Shown piece by piece: positions 42,747-53,361 of a stretch of DNA of 55,877 nt. The position numbers and the translations under genes are program-made. Position 1 is the first letter of the stretch, and every line of letters starts with the position of its first letter. This stretch comes from Phenylobacterium sp. (GTDB taxonomy: Bacteria; Pseudomonadota; Alphaproteobacteria; Caulobacterales; Caulobacteraceae). The notes under the pieces were generated by a model, which was not told the origin of the DNA, did not search any database, and saw only the letters and a list, made by a program, of their open reading frames with translations. The DNA is taken from NCBI RefSeq assembly GCF_025351295.1, contig NZ_JANXWD010000132.1, positions 1 to 55,877 on the forward strand. The letters are read 5' to 3'.

Positions 42747-43268
42747 CTATCCCTTGGCCTGAGCCAGTTCGGCCGCGCTCGCGGCCTTGCCGGTCAGCTT
42801 GGCGACGATCGCGCTTGCCGTATCGCGGGCGATGCCGGCGACATTGGCCATGGCGCGGTCGCGGGCGGCATTGATCGTCGCGTCCGCGGTGGCGGCGGCC
42901 TCGGCAAGGCGGGCTTCCTCGACGGCCAGGGCCTGGTCGATCCCGGCGCGGGCCGCCTTGCGCGCGTCACCGGCCAGCTTCTGCGCGGCGGCGCGGGCCT
43001 GAGCCCGTTCGGCGGCTGCGGCTTCGGCCTGGGCGTCGGCCTCTTCCTTCAAGGCGCGGGCCTGGGCCACGTCGCCGGAGATCTTGGCCTCACGCGCCGC
43101 GATCGTGCCGCCCAGCTTCGGCACGGCGAACAGGCGCATGAACGCCAGCAGCACGACGAAGATGACCAGCACCCAGGCGATCTGGCCCGGCCACCACTGG
43201 AAATCGAACTGCGGCAGGCCGCCGGACGCGGCGGGCGCCTCGGTGGACGCTGAGGTCTCGGTCGCCAT
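42747..43268 (-). CDS. atpG: ATP synthase Fo subunit b'
   Basis: 173 aa. A polar N-terminal extension precedes the membrane helix (WPGQIAWVLVIFVVLLAFMRLF, about 27-48), then AVPKLGGTIAAREAKISGDVAQARALKEEAD, typical of b', and a long Ala-rich coiled coil. Forms the peripheral stalk as a heterodimer with b, as in phototrophs and alphaproteobacteria. Sits between atpE and atpF. Also known as atpF' in some annotations. Confidence 0.92.
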   Translation of the reverse strand: MATETSASTEAPAASGGLPQFDFQWWPGQIAWVLVIFVVLLAFMRLFAVPKLGGTIAAREAKISGDVAQARALKEEADAQAEAAAAERAQARAAAQKLAGDARKAARAGIDQALAVEEARLAEAAATADATINAARDRAMANVAGIARDTASAIVAKLTGKAASAAELAQAKG

Positions 43269-43292
43269 CGGCGCTGATCCTGGCTTGGGGTC

Positions 43293-43517
43293 TTAGCCGA
43301 AACGCAGCAGCAGCGAGACGACGAAGGCGAACAGACCCATGGTCTCGGTCAGCGCCATGCCGAGGAACAGCATGGTCTGCTGGCTGGCGGCGGCGGAGGG
43401 GTTGCGGATGGCGGCTTGCAGATAGTTGCCGAACAGCACGCCCAGGCCGACCCCGGCGCCGGCCATGCCGATGGCGGCAAGGCCCGAGCCGATCATCTTC
43501 GCGGAGAGAACGTCCAT
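43293..43517 (-). CDS. atpE: ATP synthase Fo subunit c
   Basis: 74 aa proteolipid, two membrane helices in a hairpin. First helix with the GxGxG packing motif (GMAGAGVGLGVLFGNYL), polar loop RNPSA, and second helix carrying the proton-binding carboxylate Glu58 in ALTETMGLF. Forms the rotating c-ring. RBS present; 24 nt before b'. Confidence 0.96.
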   Translation of the reverse strand: MDVLSAKMIGSGLAAIGMAGAGVGLGVLFGNYLQAAIRNPSAAASQQTMLFLGMALTETMGLFAFVVSLLLRFG

Positions 43518-43553
43518 TTCGATAGTCCTTCTAGAGAGCTTATTTGCGTTGGG

Positions 43554-44381
43554 TTAGTGGCCGTGACCGAAGTTCACGACCTCGTTGAGGTAGACGGTGG
43601 TGAGCGCGGCGAATACGAAGGCCTGCAGGATCGCCACCACCAACTCCAGGCCGGTCAGCGCCACGATCATGGTCAGCGACAGGCCCGAGCCCAGCCAGCC
43701 CAGGGTGGCCAGGCCGCCGGATAGAGCGAAGATGCCCAGGCCGACCACGAAGGAGCCAAACAGGCTCATCACCACGTGGCCGCCCAGCATGTTGCCGAAC
43801 AGACGCATCGCCAGGGTCACCGGGCGCACGAAGTAGGAGATCATCTCGATGAACACCATCAGGATACCGCCGATGACGCCCATGCCCGGGACCCAGAAGA
43901 TTCCGAGGAACTTCGGCCCGTGCTTGATGAAGCCCAGGATGAAGACACTGAAGAAGGTGATCACCGCCAGCGTCGCGGTCACCGCCAGCTGAGCGGTCAC
44001 CGTGAAGGTCCACTCCAGCCCGCCGATATTGCCCAACGCCAGCACCACGCTCATCAGGTTGAGCGTCAGGATCAGCATGAACAGGGTGAAGATGAACGGG
44101 ATGTACGGCCGTCCGCCGGGGCCGATTATCGGGGTCACCAGGGTGGTGTCGATGATGCCGTAGAGCGCCTCCGCTGCCGCCTGGGCGCGGTTGGGCACGA
44201 TCTGGCCGCGCGCGGTCAGCGCCAGGAACGCCATCACAACCCCGGCGCCGATGATCAGCGTCAGGATCGAATTGGTGATCGACAGGTCCAGCATGAAGCC
44301 GCCGAGATTCACCGGCGGAATCTCCACGATCTTGTGGATCAGGAACTGGTGCATCGGGTCGATGGCGGGCTGTTGCGCCAT
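43554..44381 (-). CDS. atpB: ATP synthase Fo subunit a
   Basis: 275 aa from ATG 44381; a TTG five codons upstream is open but less likely. Multi-pass subunit forming the proton half-channels beside the c-ring. The essential Arg is in PVTLAMRLFGNMLGGH, and the last helix GLELVVAILQAFVFAALTTVYLNEV is standard. Start lies 12 nt before the atpI stop region, tightly linked. Confidence 0.96.
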   Translation of the reverse strand: MAQQPAIDPMHQFLIHKIVEIPPVNLGGFMLDLSITNSILTLIIGAGVVMAFLALTARGQIVPNRAQAAAEALYGIIDTTLVTPIIGPGGRPYIPFIFTLFMLILTLNLMSVVLALGNIGGLEWTFTVTAQLAVTATLAVITFFSVFILGFIKHGPKFLGIFWVPGMGVIGGILMVFIEMISYFVRPVTLAMRLFGNMLGGHVVMSLFGSFVVGLGIFALSGGLATLGWLGSGLSLTMIVALTGLELVVAILQAFVFAALTTVYLNEVVNFGHGH

Positions 44382-44392
44382 GTGGTTCGGCC

Positions 44393-44743
44393 TCAATCGT
44401 TCTCGTCGTCGTCGGGAACCGGCGGGAGGGGTCCCGCCTGGTCCATTGCAGTCTTCGTCAGCCGCGCGGCGCTCCGCACGGCGTAATAGATCGAGCCCCC
44501 CGTGCCGATCAGCAGTCCGCCGATCAAGCCCAAAGGCTCCGTGTGCGCAAAGCGATCGGCGAGCCAGCCTAAGCCGGCGCCACCCAGCACCCCACCAACC
44601 ACTTCACCGAGGAAGCGGAACCCGTCCCCCGAGAAGGTCTGGGCCACGGCGCTGGTCTTGGGCGCACGGTCGGCCTCGAACGCATCCAATCGCCCAGTGA
44701 GCCGCTTGCGCGCCTCGTCGTGCGATTCGTCCGGCTGCGGCAT
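44393..44743 (-). CDS. atpI: AtpI, Fo accessory protein
   Basis: 116 aa. Charged N-terminus, then two membrane helices: FLGEVVGGVLGGAGLGWLAD (about 45-64) and PLGLIGGLLIGTGGSIYYAV (about 70-92), the AtpI pattern. In bacteria AtpI helps c-ring assembly. First gene of atpI-B-E-F'-F. The stop overlaps the region just upstream of the atpB ATG. A sigma-70-like promoter is visible upstream at 44805-44831. Confidence 0.88.
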   Translation of the reverse strand: MPQPDESHDEARKRLTGRLDAFEADRAPKTSAVAQTFSGDGFRFLGEVVGGVLGGAGLGWLADRFAHTEPLGLIGGLLIGTGGSIYYAVRSAARLTKTAMDQAGPLPPVPDDDEND

Positions 44744-44804
44744 CGTCGGGGGCCTAACGGGCCGCGACGTAGCCGCCGCGGCGGGGGCTTCAGGTCGCGC
44801 GGAA

Positions 44805-44831
44805 CCTATAGACGCTACCGCAGTGCGTCAA
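44805..44831 (-). promoter_or_regulatory. Putative promoter of the atp operon
   Basis: On the minus strand TTGACG (44831-44826), 15-bp spacer, TATAGG (44810-44805), ending about 60 bp before atpI. The -35 is good and the spacing slightly short, so this is plausible rather than certain. Between smc and this site lies a CTTGA-A-TCAAG palindrome (about 44858-44868) containing one GAATC site. Confidence 0.4.
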
Positions 44832-44906
44832 GGTTGGGCGGGCGTTGTATAACACCTTGAATCAAGAAGGTTTTATCACGGTCGCGACATTGCGTCCGCC
44901 GAACCT

Positions 44907-47900
44907 CTACTGCGCGGCCATCGCCTCGGCCTGCCGCAGGTCCACCGACACCAGCTGCGAGACGCCCCGCTCGGCCATGGTCACGCCGAACAGGCGGTCG
45001 GTGCGGGCCATGGTCACCGGGTTGTGGGTGATGACGATGAAGCGGGTCTCGGTGCGGCGGCACATCTCGTCCAGCAGGTTGCAGAACCGGTCGACGTTGG
45101 CGTCGTCCAGCGGCGCGTCGACCTCGTCCAGCACGCAGATCGGCGAGGGCTGGGCCAGGAACACCGCGAAGATCAGGGCCGCGGCGGTCAGCGCCTGCTC
45201 GCCGCCGCTCATCAGGCTCATGGTCGCCATCCGCTTGCCGGGCGGGCAGGCATAGATCTCCAGGCCGGCCTCCAGCGGATCGTCTGATTCGACCAGCCGC
45301 AGCTCGGCCTGGCCACCCTGGAACAGGGTCTCGAACAGGGTCTTGAAGTGTTCGTTGATCACCTGGAAGGCGGCGATCAGCCGCTCGCGGCCCTCGCCGT
45401 TCAGCGCGTCGATCCCCTGGCGCAGCCGCGCGATGGCGCCCGTCAGGTCGGCGCGCTCCAGGTTCATGGTCTCGACCCGGGCGGCCAGTTCGCCGGCTTC
45501 GTCCTCGGCGCGCAGGTTCACCGGGCCGATCGCCGCGCGCTGGCGCTCCAGGTTGAACAGATGGGCCTCGGCGCCCGCGCCATCGGCGGGGATGGCGACG
45601 GCCTCCTCGGTCAGCTTCCTGGCCAGGTCCTCCGGCTCCATCCGCGCGGCCTCGCGGATGCTGGCGGCGACCTCGCCCAGGCGCTGGACCGCGGCCTCGG
45701 AATGGGCCGAGAGGCTGGCGCGCAGCTCGCGGGCCTCGGAGGCGGTCGCCTCCACGGCGCGCAGGCCGCGGTCGGCCTCGGCGCGCTCGTGCTCGGCGGC
45801 GGCCAGGGCGTCGGAGGTCTTCGCGCGGCGAGCCTCGGCGGCGGTCAGGTCGTCCAGCAGGGCGACCTTGCGGCTCTCCAGCGTGGTCGGCGCGACCTTG
45901 GCGGCGGTGAGCGCGGCGTGGGCCTCGGCGCGGGCGTCGGACAGCTGGTCCACGCGTCGGGCGGCCGCGGCGCTGCGGCGGGTCCAGTCGGCGTGCTCGC
46001 CGGTCAGGGCCTCCAGCCGCCGGACGCGGCCGGCGCGCTCGCGGATCTCCATCTCGTGCGCCGCGCGGGCCTGGGCGGCGGCCTCGCGGGCCGGTCCGGC
46101 GGCGGCGCGGGCGGTCAGCAGGCGCAGCGAAAGGTCGCCGCTGGCCTGGTCGGCGCCGGCCTGTGCGACCACCGCGGCCAATTGGCCCTCGTGCTCGGCG
46201 AACTCCACATCGAAGCGGCCGATCAGGTCGTCGAGCGACGCGGCGCGGGCGGCCTTCAGCGCGGCCTCGCGGTCGAAGCGTTCCAGGGCGGCGCGGGCCT
46301 GGGCGGCCTTCTGCTCCAGGGCCGGCGGCTCACGGCGCGCCGTGCGCAGCGTCTCCTCGGCCTGGCGCAGGCGCGCCGCGGCGGCCTCAACCACGTCGCG
46401 AGACGCCTTGGCCCGGGGCGCCAGCCCCTCGATCTCAGCCTCGACCTCGGCCAGTCGGGTCTTCTGCTCCAGCCGCACCGCGGCGGGCTTCGGCGCATCG
46501 GCGCGGGCGACGAAGCCGTCCCAGCGCCAGAGGTCGCCCTCCCTGGACACCAGCCGGCCCCCCGGCGTCAGGCCCTTGGCCAGCCGGTCGCCGTCTGCCC
46601 GGTCGACCAGGGCGACGTATGCCAGCCGCGCGGCCAGCACCGCCGGCGCCCTAACCAGTGGCCCCAGCGGCGTCGCGCCCGGCGGCCACGCCGGCGCCTG
46701 CGGCTCGCGCCCGCCCCAGAAGGATGGCGCGGCAGGGTCGAGGGCGGCGTCGAGGTCATCGCCCAGCGCCGCGGCCAGCGCCTTCTCATAGCCGCGCTTC
46801 GGGGAGACCGCGTCGAGGGCCGGGGCGAAGCCGCCGCGCCTGGCCTGGGCGACCAGGCCAGCCAGGGCGCGGGCCTCGGCGGTCAGCCGGCCCAGCTGTT
46901 CGTCCACCTTGCGGCCGGCCTCGCGGGCGGCGGTCTCGGCCTCAGTGGATTGGGAGCGCTCGTCCTCGGCCGCCTCGAGCGCGGCGCGGGCAGCGGCGAG
47001 CGCGGCGTCGGCGGCGGCCAGTTCGACCCTGGCGGTGGCGGCCTGCGGATTGAGCGCCGGACCGATGGCCTCCCGCTCATGCTTGGCCTGGTCCAGGGCG
47101 CGGCGGGTGCGCGACAGGCGCGTGCGGGCCTCCTCGACCCGGGCCTCGGCGGCGCGGCGCTGGGCCTCCAGGGCGGCCAGTTCCGAGGCCAGGCGCTCGA
47201 CCTCGGCGTCGGCCGCGGCGCGGGCGGCGTCGGCGGCGCGGGCCGCGGCTTCCAGCTCGGGCCCGCGCTCCGGGGCCGCGGCGATCTGGGCCGCCAGCGC
47301 CGCCAGGTCGTCGGCCAGCTTCTGCAGCGCCGCCCCGGCGTCGTCGGTGATGTGCGCCTCGCGGGCGCGATCGGCGTCGATCCGCTGCAGGTCGGCCGAC
47401 AGCCGGGCCAGCTCGGCGGCGTGCGCCTCGGCCTCGCGGTCCAGGCGGTCCTTGTCGATGGCCAGCTTGTGCAGGATGGCCGCGGCGATGGTCTCGGCTT
47501 CGCGCAGGGGCCTCAGCGCAGCGTCCGCTCCGGCGGCCCGGGTGGTGGCCGCCGCCGCCGAGCGCGCGGTCTCCTCGACGGCGCGGATCGCGGTCTGGGT
47601 CTCGCCGACCAGCCGTTCCGCCGCCGCCCTGGCCTCGGCCCATCTGGCGTAGAGCACCGCGCCCTGCAGCGCCCGGATTTCGGCCGAAAGCTTCTTGTAG
47701 CGCTCCGCGGTGCGCGCTTCGCGCTTCAGCCGGCCCAGGTTGGCCTCCAGCTCCTGGGCCACGTCCTGCAGGCGGTTGAGGTTTGCCTCCGCCGCCCGCA
47801 GCCGCAGCTCCGCCTCGTGGCGCCGCGAATGCAGGCCGGAGACGCCGGCCGCCTCCTCCAGGATCATCCGCCGGTTCTGCGGCTTGGCGGCGATCAACTC

Positions 47901-48350
47901 CGAGATCTGGCCTTGCCGCACCAGGGCCGGCGAGCTGGCTCCGGTCGAGGCGTCGGCGAACAGCAGCTGGACGTCGCGGGCCCGCACTTCGCGGCCGTTG
48001 ATCCGGTAGGTAGAGCCCTCGCCCTTGTCGATCCGGCGGATCACCTCGATCACCGGGTGATCGTTGAACGCCGCCGGCGCGCGGCGGTCGGCGTTGTCAA
48101 TAGTCAGCGAGACTTCCGCGTGGTTGCGGCCCGGCCGGTTGGCGGCGCCGGCGAAGATCACGTCGTCCATGCCGCCGGCCCGCATCGCCTTGGCGGAGTT
48201 GGCCCCCATCACCCAGCGCAGGGCTTCCAGCAGGTTCGACTTGCCGCAGCCGTTCGGCCCGACGATCCCGGTGAGCCCGGGCTCGATCCGGAACTCGGTC
48301 GGTTCGACGAAGGACTTGAAGCCCGCGAGCCTGAGGCGCTGGAAGTGCAC
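44907..48350 (-). CDS. smc: Chromosome segregation protein SMC
   Basis: 1147 aa. ATPase of the condensin-like complex with ScpA/ScpB, compacting and aligning chromosome arms. N-terminal head with Walker [10 protein letters not shown] (about 32-40), long Ala/Arg-rich coiled coils, hinge at roughly residues 480-640, C-terminal head with signature MSGGEQ and Walker [16 protein letters not shown]. Length is normal for alphaproteobacteria. Follows the dsbA-like gene by 5 nt; order dsbA-like then smc then atp resembles the Caulobacter chromosome. Confidence 0.97.
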   Translation of the reverse strand: MHFQRLRLAGFKSFVEPTEFRIEPGLTGIVGPNGCGKSNLLEALRWVMGANSAKAMRAGGMDDVIFAGAANRPGRNHAEVSLTIDNADRRAPAAFNDHPVIEVIRRIDKGEGSTYRINGREVRARDVQLLFADASTGASSPALVRQGQISELIAAKPQNRRMILEEAAGVSGLHSRRHEAELRLRAAEANLNRLQDVAQELEANLGRLKREARTAERYKKLSAEIRALQGAVLYARWAEARAAAERLVGETQTAIRAVEETARSAAAATTRAAGADAALRPLREAETIAAAILHKLAIDKDRLDREAEAHAAELARLSADLQRIDADRAREAHITDDAGAALQKLADDLAALAAQIAAAPERGPELEAAARAADAARAAADAEVERLASELAALEAQRRAAEARVEEARTRLSRTRRALDQAKHEREAIGPALNPQAATARVELAAADAALAAARAALEAAEDERSQSTEAETAAREAGRKVDEQLGRLTAEARALAGLVAQARRGGFAPALDAVSPKRGYEKALAAALGDDLDAALDPAAPSFWGGREPQAPAWPPGATPLGPLVRAPAVLAARLAYVALVDRADGDRLAKGLTPGGRLVSREGDLWRWDGFVARADAPKPAAVRLEQKTRLAEVEAEIEGLAPRAKASRDVVEAAAARLRQAEETLRTARREPPALEQKAAQARAALERFDREAALKAARAASLDDLIGRFDVEFAEHEGQLAAVVAQAGADQASGDLSLRLLTARAAAGPAREAAAQARAAHEMEIRERAGRVRRLEALTGEHADWTRRSAAAARRVDQLSDARAEAHAALTAAKVAPTTLESRKVALLDDLTAAEARRAKTSDALAAAEHERAEADRGLRAVEATASEARELRASLSAHSEAAVQRLGEVAASIREAARMEPEDLARKLTEEAVAIPADGAGAEAHLFNLERQRAAIGPVNLRAEDEAGELAARVETMNLERADLTGAIARLRQGIDALNGEGRERLIAAFQVINEHFKTLFETLFQGGQAELRLVESDDPLEAGLEIYACPPGKRMATMSLMSGGEQALTAAALIFAVFLAQPSPICVLDEVDAPLDDANVDRFCNLLDEMCRRTETRFIVITHNPVTMARTDRLFGVTMAERGVSQLVSVDLRQAEAMAAQ

Positions 48351-48355
48351 GGAGG

Positions 48356-49072
48356 TCAGTGGCCTCCCTTGGGCTTAACGGCGGCGGGTTTGGCGGCCGG
48401 GGGCTTGGCGGCCGGGCGGGTCTGCGCCGCGCTGACGATCGCCGCGTCCAGTTCGGTCAGGGCGGGCACCTGAGCGTTGTCCATCCGCACCCCGTTGATG
48501 AAGAAGGTCGGAGTGCCCGTCACGTGGTCGGTCTCGGTGGCGTAGCGCAGGCGGCCTTCCAGGGCGGCGTTGGTCTTGTCGTCGGCGACGCAGGCCTCGA
48601 ACTGGGCTTCGGTGATGCCGTTGGCCTTGGCGATCTCCACGAAGACCGGCTTAATCTGTCCCGACTGCCAGCGCGGCTGGCTCTTGAACACCTGGTCGAC
48701 GATCGTGAAATATTTCGAGCCGTCGCCGCAGCGGGCCAGCAGGAACCCGGCCGCCGCCACCTGAGCCGGCGAGGTCAGCAACTCGCGGATCGTGTAATAG
48801 ACGCGGCCGGTGTCGATATATTTGGCCTTGAACGCCGGATAGACCTCCTCGTTGAAGTGCGCGCAGTGCGGGCAGGTCAGCGACAGATATTCGACGATAT
48901 GCACCGGCGCCCGGGGGTTGCCCAGGTTCATGTCGCCAGGCGCCGACGGCCAGGCCGCGCGGGCGGCGGCGACAGCGGTCGGGGCGGCCGAGACGGGTCC
49001 GGCCAGGGACGCGGCGCCGAGGGCCAGAAGGGCGGCGGCGACCATCGGGACACGGCAGCTGGGGGTCGGCAT
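48356..49072 (-). CDS. DsbA-family thiol oxidoreductase
   Basis: 238 aa from ATG 49072; an in-frame TTG at 49087 is less likely. Signal peptide with hydrophobic [16 protein letters not shown] and cleavage near VSAAP. Thioredoxin fold with active site C-P-H-C (about residues 66-69) in [13 protein letters not shown] and cis-Pro loop GTPTFFING. It likely catalyses disulfide formation in the periplasm. The C-terminus carries a Lys/Pro/Ala tail. 5 nt before smc, presumably co-transcribed. Confidence 0.9.
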   Translation of the reverse strand: MPTPSCRVPMVAAALLALGAASLAGPVSAAPTAVAAARAAWPSAPGDMNLGNPRAPVHIVEYLSLTCPHCAHFNEEVYPAFKAKYIDTGRVYYTIRELLTSPAQVAAAGFLLARCGDGSKYFTIVDQVFKSQPRWQSGQIKPVFVEIAKANGITEAQFEACVADDKTNAALEGRLRYATETDHVTGTPTFFINGVRMDNAQVPALTELDAAIVSAAQTRPAAKPPAAKPAAVKPKGGH

Positions 49073-49189
49073 CGAGGCGTGATCCAAGTCTGAACGGGGA
49101 ATTAAAGCGCGATTCCCTCAGGCGCGCGCAAACCCTTCGTGAACGCCTCCGGCGCAGCAGCCGATGAGACGGCGGCGGATATGTGTCAA

Positions 49190-49723
49190 CTACACCTGCC
49201 GGCGCAGGACGCCACGGCCGAGCGCCATCAGGGCGTCCTTCAGCTTGCCCTCCGGGGTCCCGGCGAGATCGGCGGCCAGGCGGGCTTCCAGGGCGGCGTC
49301 CAGCGGGGCCGAGCGGCGCTTCGGCGGGGGCTGTTCGACCCGGCGCAGCGGGCCCTGGACGATGCGCAGCTTCTGCACCGCCTCGGCGCCCAGGAACAGG
49401 TTAACCCGCGCCAGGATCTCATGGGCCTGGTGCTGGATGATCGCCGCGGCCGGCCCCGCCACGCGGATCTCCAGCGACGAGGCCCCGCGGCTGCGGCTGC
49501 GCACCAGCTTCACCGGCTCGGTGCGCCGGGCGATCTCCGGCCCGACGATCTCGCGCCAGCGGACCGCCAGCGCATCGGCGCCCTGGCTGAAACGGGCGTC
49601 CATGGTCTTCAGGTAGCCGCGCAGCGCCCGCCCCGCCGGCGGTGGCGGCCGGGGCAGCGGCCGCGTGCGCTTGGTCCGCAGGATGCGGACGGCGTCCTCG
49701 GCGCTGGGAAGCTGGCGGACCAT
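49190..49723 (-). CDS. DUF721 (DciA-like) protein
   Basis: 177 aa. An N-terminal Arg/Pro-rich stretch, then the DUF721 domain: DALAVRWREIVGPEIARRTEPVKL with the conserved W-x-x-I-V-G, a KH-like middle (LEIRVAGPAAAIIQHQAHEILARVN) and a variable tail. DUF721 includes DciA, the replicative-helicase operator of bacteria lacking DnaC, so a role in DnaB loading is likely though not shown for alphaproteobacterial members of this length. Divergent from mutY, 45 bp apart. Confidence 0.82.
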   Translation of the reverse strand: MVRQLPSAEDAVRILRTKRTRPLPRPPPPAGRALRGYLKTMDARFSQGADALAVRWREIVGPEIARRTEPVKLVRSRSRGASSLEIRVAGPAAAIIQHQAHEILARVNLFLGAEAVQKLRIVQGPLRRVEQPPPKRRSAPLDAALEARLAADLAGTPEGKLKDALMALGRGVLRRQV

Positions 49724-49767
49724 CTCCCACCCTACCGCGCGGCCGCCCGCGGTGGTAGGCGGGGCGT

Positions 49768-50814
49768 GTGGCTCCCGAAACCCTCCGCGCCCGGTTGCTC
49801 GCCTGGTACGACGCCAACGCGCGGTCCCTGCCCTGGCGGCTGGGCCCGCGCGATCATTCCGCCGGCGTGCGGGCCGATCCCTACCGGGTCTGGCTGTCGG
49901 AGGTGATGCTGCAGCAGACCACGGTGCCGCACGCCACGCCCTACTTCCTGAAGTTCACCGCGCGCTGGCCCACCGTCACCGACCTGGCGGACGAGGACGA
50001 CGGCGAGGTGATGGCCGCGTGGGCGGGCCTCGGCTACTACGCCCGCGCCCGCAACCTGCTGGCCTGCGCCCGCGCGGTGGCCGTGGACTACGGCGGCGTC
50101 TTCCCGGACACCGAGGAGGCCCTGCGCGGCCTGCCCGGCCTCGGGGCCTATACGGCGGCGGCGGTTGGCGCGATCGCCTTCGACCTGCCGACCAATGTGG
50201 TGGACGGCAATGTGGAGCGGGTGATGGCGCGGCTGTTCGCCGTCGAGGCGCCGTTGCCCGACGCCAAGCCGGAGCTGAAGCGGCTGGCCGCCGGCCTGGT
50301 CCGCGACCACCGTCCGGGGGACTGGGCCCAGGCGCTGATGGACCTGGGCGCCACGGTCTGCCGGCCCAAGGCGCCGCTGTGCGACCGCTGCCCGATCGCG
50401 GCGCACTGCGCGGGCCTGACGACCGGCGCGCCGGAGACCTATCCCCGCCGGACCGCCAAGGCCGAGCGCCCGCACCGCTATGGCGTCGCCTATGTCCTGA
50501 CCCGCGGCGACGAGGTGGCTCTGGTCCGCCGCCCGCCCCGCGGCCTGCTGGGCGGCATGCTGGCGCTCCCCACCTCGGACTGGCGCGCCGAGCGCTGGAG
50601 CGACGCCGAAGCCGTCCGCGACGCGCCCTCCAGCGCCGCCTGGCGAACCGTCGGCGAGGTGGAGCACGGCTTCACCCACTTCACCCTGACTCTGCGGCTG
50701 CTCCGCGCGGAAGGCGATGCGACGGGCGTGATCTGGAGCCCCCGCCGCGACCTCGACGGCCTGCCCAGCGTGTTCCTGAAGGCCGCACGCGCTGGCCTCA
50801 CGAAACTGCTCTGA
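49768..50814 (+). CDS. mutY: A/G-specific adenine glycosylase
   Basis: 348 aa from GTG 49768. Removes adenine mispaired with 8-oxoguanine. HhH-GPD fold with EVMLQQTTVPH, the catalytic region GLGYYARARNL and LPGLGAYTAAAVGAIAF then VDGNVERV (catalytic Asp); the [4Fe-4S] ligands in CRPKAPLCDRCPIAAHC; and a C-terminal NUDIX-like domain (about 225-348) for 8-oxoG recognition. Standard length. Divergent from the DUF721 gene, convergent with the MFS gene. Confidence 0.96.
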   Translation: MAPETLRARLLAWYDANARSLPWRLGPRDHSAGVRADPYRVWLSEVMLQQTTVPHATPYFLKFTARWPTVTDLADEDDGEVMAAWAGLGYYARARNLLACARAVAVDYGGVFPDTEEALRGLPGLGAYTAAAVGAIAFDLPTNVVDGNVERVMARLFAVEAPLPDAKPELKRLAAGLVRDHRPGDWAQALMDLGATVCRPKAPLCDRCPIAAHCAGLTTGAPETYPRRTAKAERPHRYGVAYVLTRGDEVALVRRPPRGLLGGMLALPTSDWRAERWSDAEAVRDAPSSAAWRTVGEVEHGFTHFTLTLRLLRAEGDATGVIWSPRRDLDGLPSVFLKAARAGLTKLL

Positions 50815-50824
50815 CGACCCGACC

Positions 50825-52003
50825 TCAGCGCGCGCTGCTGAGGACCGGCGAGATCACAGGCGCGCGCGGGAAGACGAAGATCAGGGTCGACAAGCCCACC
50901 GCCGACATCATCAGCGCCGCGGCCGGGATCGCCGGGACGCCGTAGCTGGCCAGCGCCACGCCGCCCAGGGTCGCGCCCAGGGCCTGGCCCATGGAGAACA
51001 CCGAGCCGTTGAGCGCCAGCGCCACCGGCGCGCCATTGGTCATCTGGATCAGCCGCGACTGGGTCACCGGCGAGATCGAGAACAGCGCCGTCGCCGCCAG
51101 GAAGATGGCCAGGGCGACGAGCCCTTCGCTGGGCGCGCCGGCCGGCAGCAGGTGGTGGGTGGCGGCCAGGTGCAGGCTCATGGCCGCGGCCTGGATCATG
51201 ATCCCCTGCAGCACCCAGGCCTTGCCGGCCCCGCGGTCGGCGGCGCGACCGCCAATCCAGAGACCGGCCGCCGCCCCGATCCCGATCATCGCCTGGAAGA
51301 AGGCGACGCCCGCCCCGGTCACGCCCGTCCCCACCCGCACGATCGGGGCGATGTAGAGGTTCAGGGTCATGTTGGCGGCGAAGGTCAGGAAGCTGGTCAG
51401 GTACAGCGGCCAGATGCCGCCGATCTCCAGCCGTCCCCGCTCACGCTTGGGCGGCGCCGGCACGCGGGGCAGGAACACGGCCACGCCGACCAGGGCGATC
51501 GCCGAGAGCGAGGCCGCGACCAGGAAGGTGGCGCGCCAGTTGAAGATCGAGCCGACGATGCTGCCGATCGGGATGCCGACCACAAAGGCCAGGGTCATGC
51601 CGCCCGAGACCATCGCCAGCGCCGAGCCGCGGCGCTCGATCGGGACCAGTGAGGCGGCCGCGACGCTGGCCGCAGGGCCGGACATGGCTCCCGCCAGGCC
51701 CGCAAAGGCGCGGAACACCAGCAGGGTCTGGAAGTTGGGCGCCAGGCTGCACGCCAGGTGCAGCGCGATGCTCAGGACCAGGCCGGCGATCACCACGAAC
51801 TTGCGGTCCAGCCGGCCCAGCATCCACGCCGCCACCGGCCCCAGCAGGGCCGAGGTCAGGACATAGGCGGTCTGCAGCTGTGCCGCGACCGCCGTCGAGA
51901 CGCCCAGATCCGCGGCCATCTTCTCCAGCAGGCCGGCAAAGATGAACGCCGCCGAGCCGAACGCAAAGGTGCACAGGGTCAGGACGTAGATGCGCGGGTT
52001 CAT
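50825..52003 (-). CDS. MFS transporter, AraJ/ProP-like drug exporter
   Basis: 392 aa from ATG 52003; the frame is open further upstream but the added residues are not hydrophobic. Twelve helices; LEKMAADLGVSTAVAAQLQTAYVL at the start and LGRLDRKFVVIAGLVLS in loop 2-3 mark the drug:H+ antiporter DHA1 type (AraJ/YdhP-like). The substrate is unknown. It sits between mutY and ccrM, a place where no transporter is expected by function. Confidence 0.82.
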   Translation of the reverse strand: MNPRIYVLTLCTFAFGSAAFIFAGLLEKMAADLGVSTAVAAQLQTAYVLTSALLGPVAAWMLGRLDRKFVVIAGLVLSIALHLACSLAPNFQTLLVFRAFAGLAGAMSGPAASVAAASLVPIERRGSALAMVSGGMTLAFVVGIPIGSIVGSIFNWRATFLVAASLSAIALVGVAVFLPRVPAPPKRERGRLEIGGIWPLYLTSFLTFAANMTLNLYIAPIVRVGTGVTGAGVAFFQAMIGIGAAAGLWIGGRAADRGAGKAWVLQGIMIQAAAMSLHLAATHHLLPAGAPSEGLVALAIFLAATALFSISPVTQSRLIQMTNGAPVALALNGSVFSMGQALGATLGGVALASYGVPAIPAAALMMSAVGLSTLIFVFPRAPVISPVLSSAR

Positions 52004-52107
52004 CCCGTCCGCCCGTCCATGCGCAGCCCCCATACCGCTTTTGCGGGCACCGTGGCGGGGAAGTCGCCGACCGTCGAGTCCTGCTCCGAACCATTCCAAC
52101 TGATCTC

Positions 52108-52192
52108 GTCATCCCGCGGCTTGTCCGCGGGACCCATCGTTCCGCGAGCGCGGCGTTGGACATGCGTCCCACGGACAAGCCGCGGGATGACG
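52108..52192. repeat. Inverted pair of CCCGCGG REP-like palindromes
   Basis: CGTCATCCCGCGGCTTGTCC (52108) and its inverted counterpart ending GCGGGATGACG (52192) agree at 29 of 31 positions. Each half is itself palindromic (CCCGCGG...CCGCGGG). It abuts the 3' end of ccrM within 5 bp. A single related unit lies at 1137-1161. Confidence 0.75.
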
Positions 52193-52196
52193 TGGA

Positions 52197-53342
<1,146 letters not shown>

Positions 53343-53361
53343 TTACCAATTGGGCGGTGGC

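Noticed and set aside
45348..48473. A 1041-codon open frame antisense to smc
   Set aside because: It is a GC-rich shadow: composition is Gly/Arg/Gln repeats without domains, and the smc frame opposite is unambiguous.
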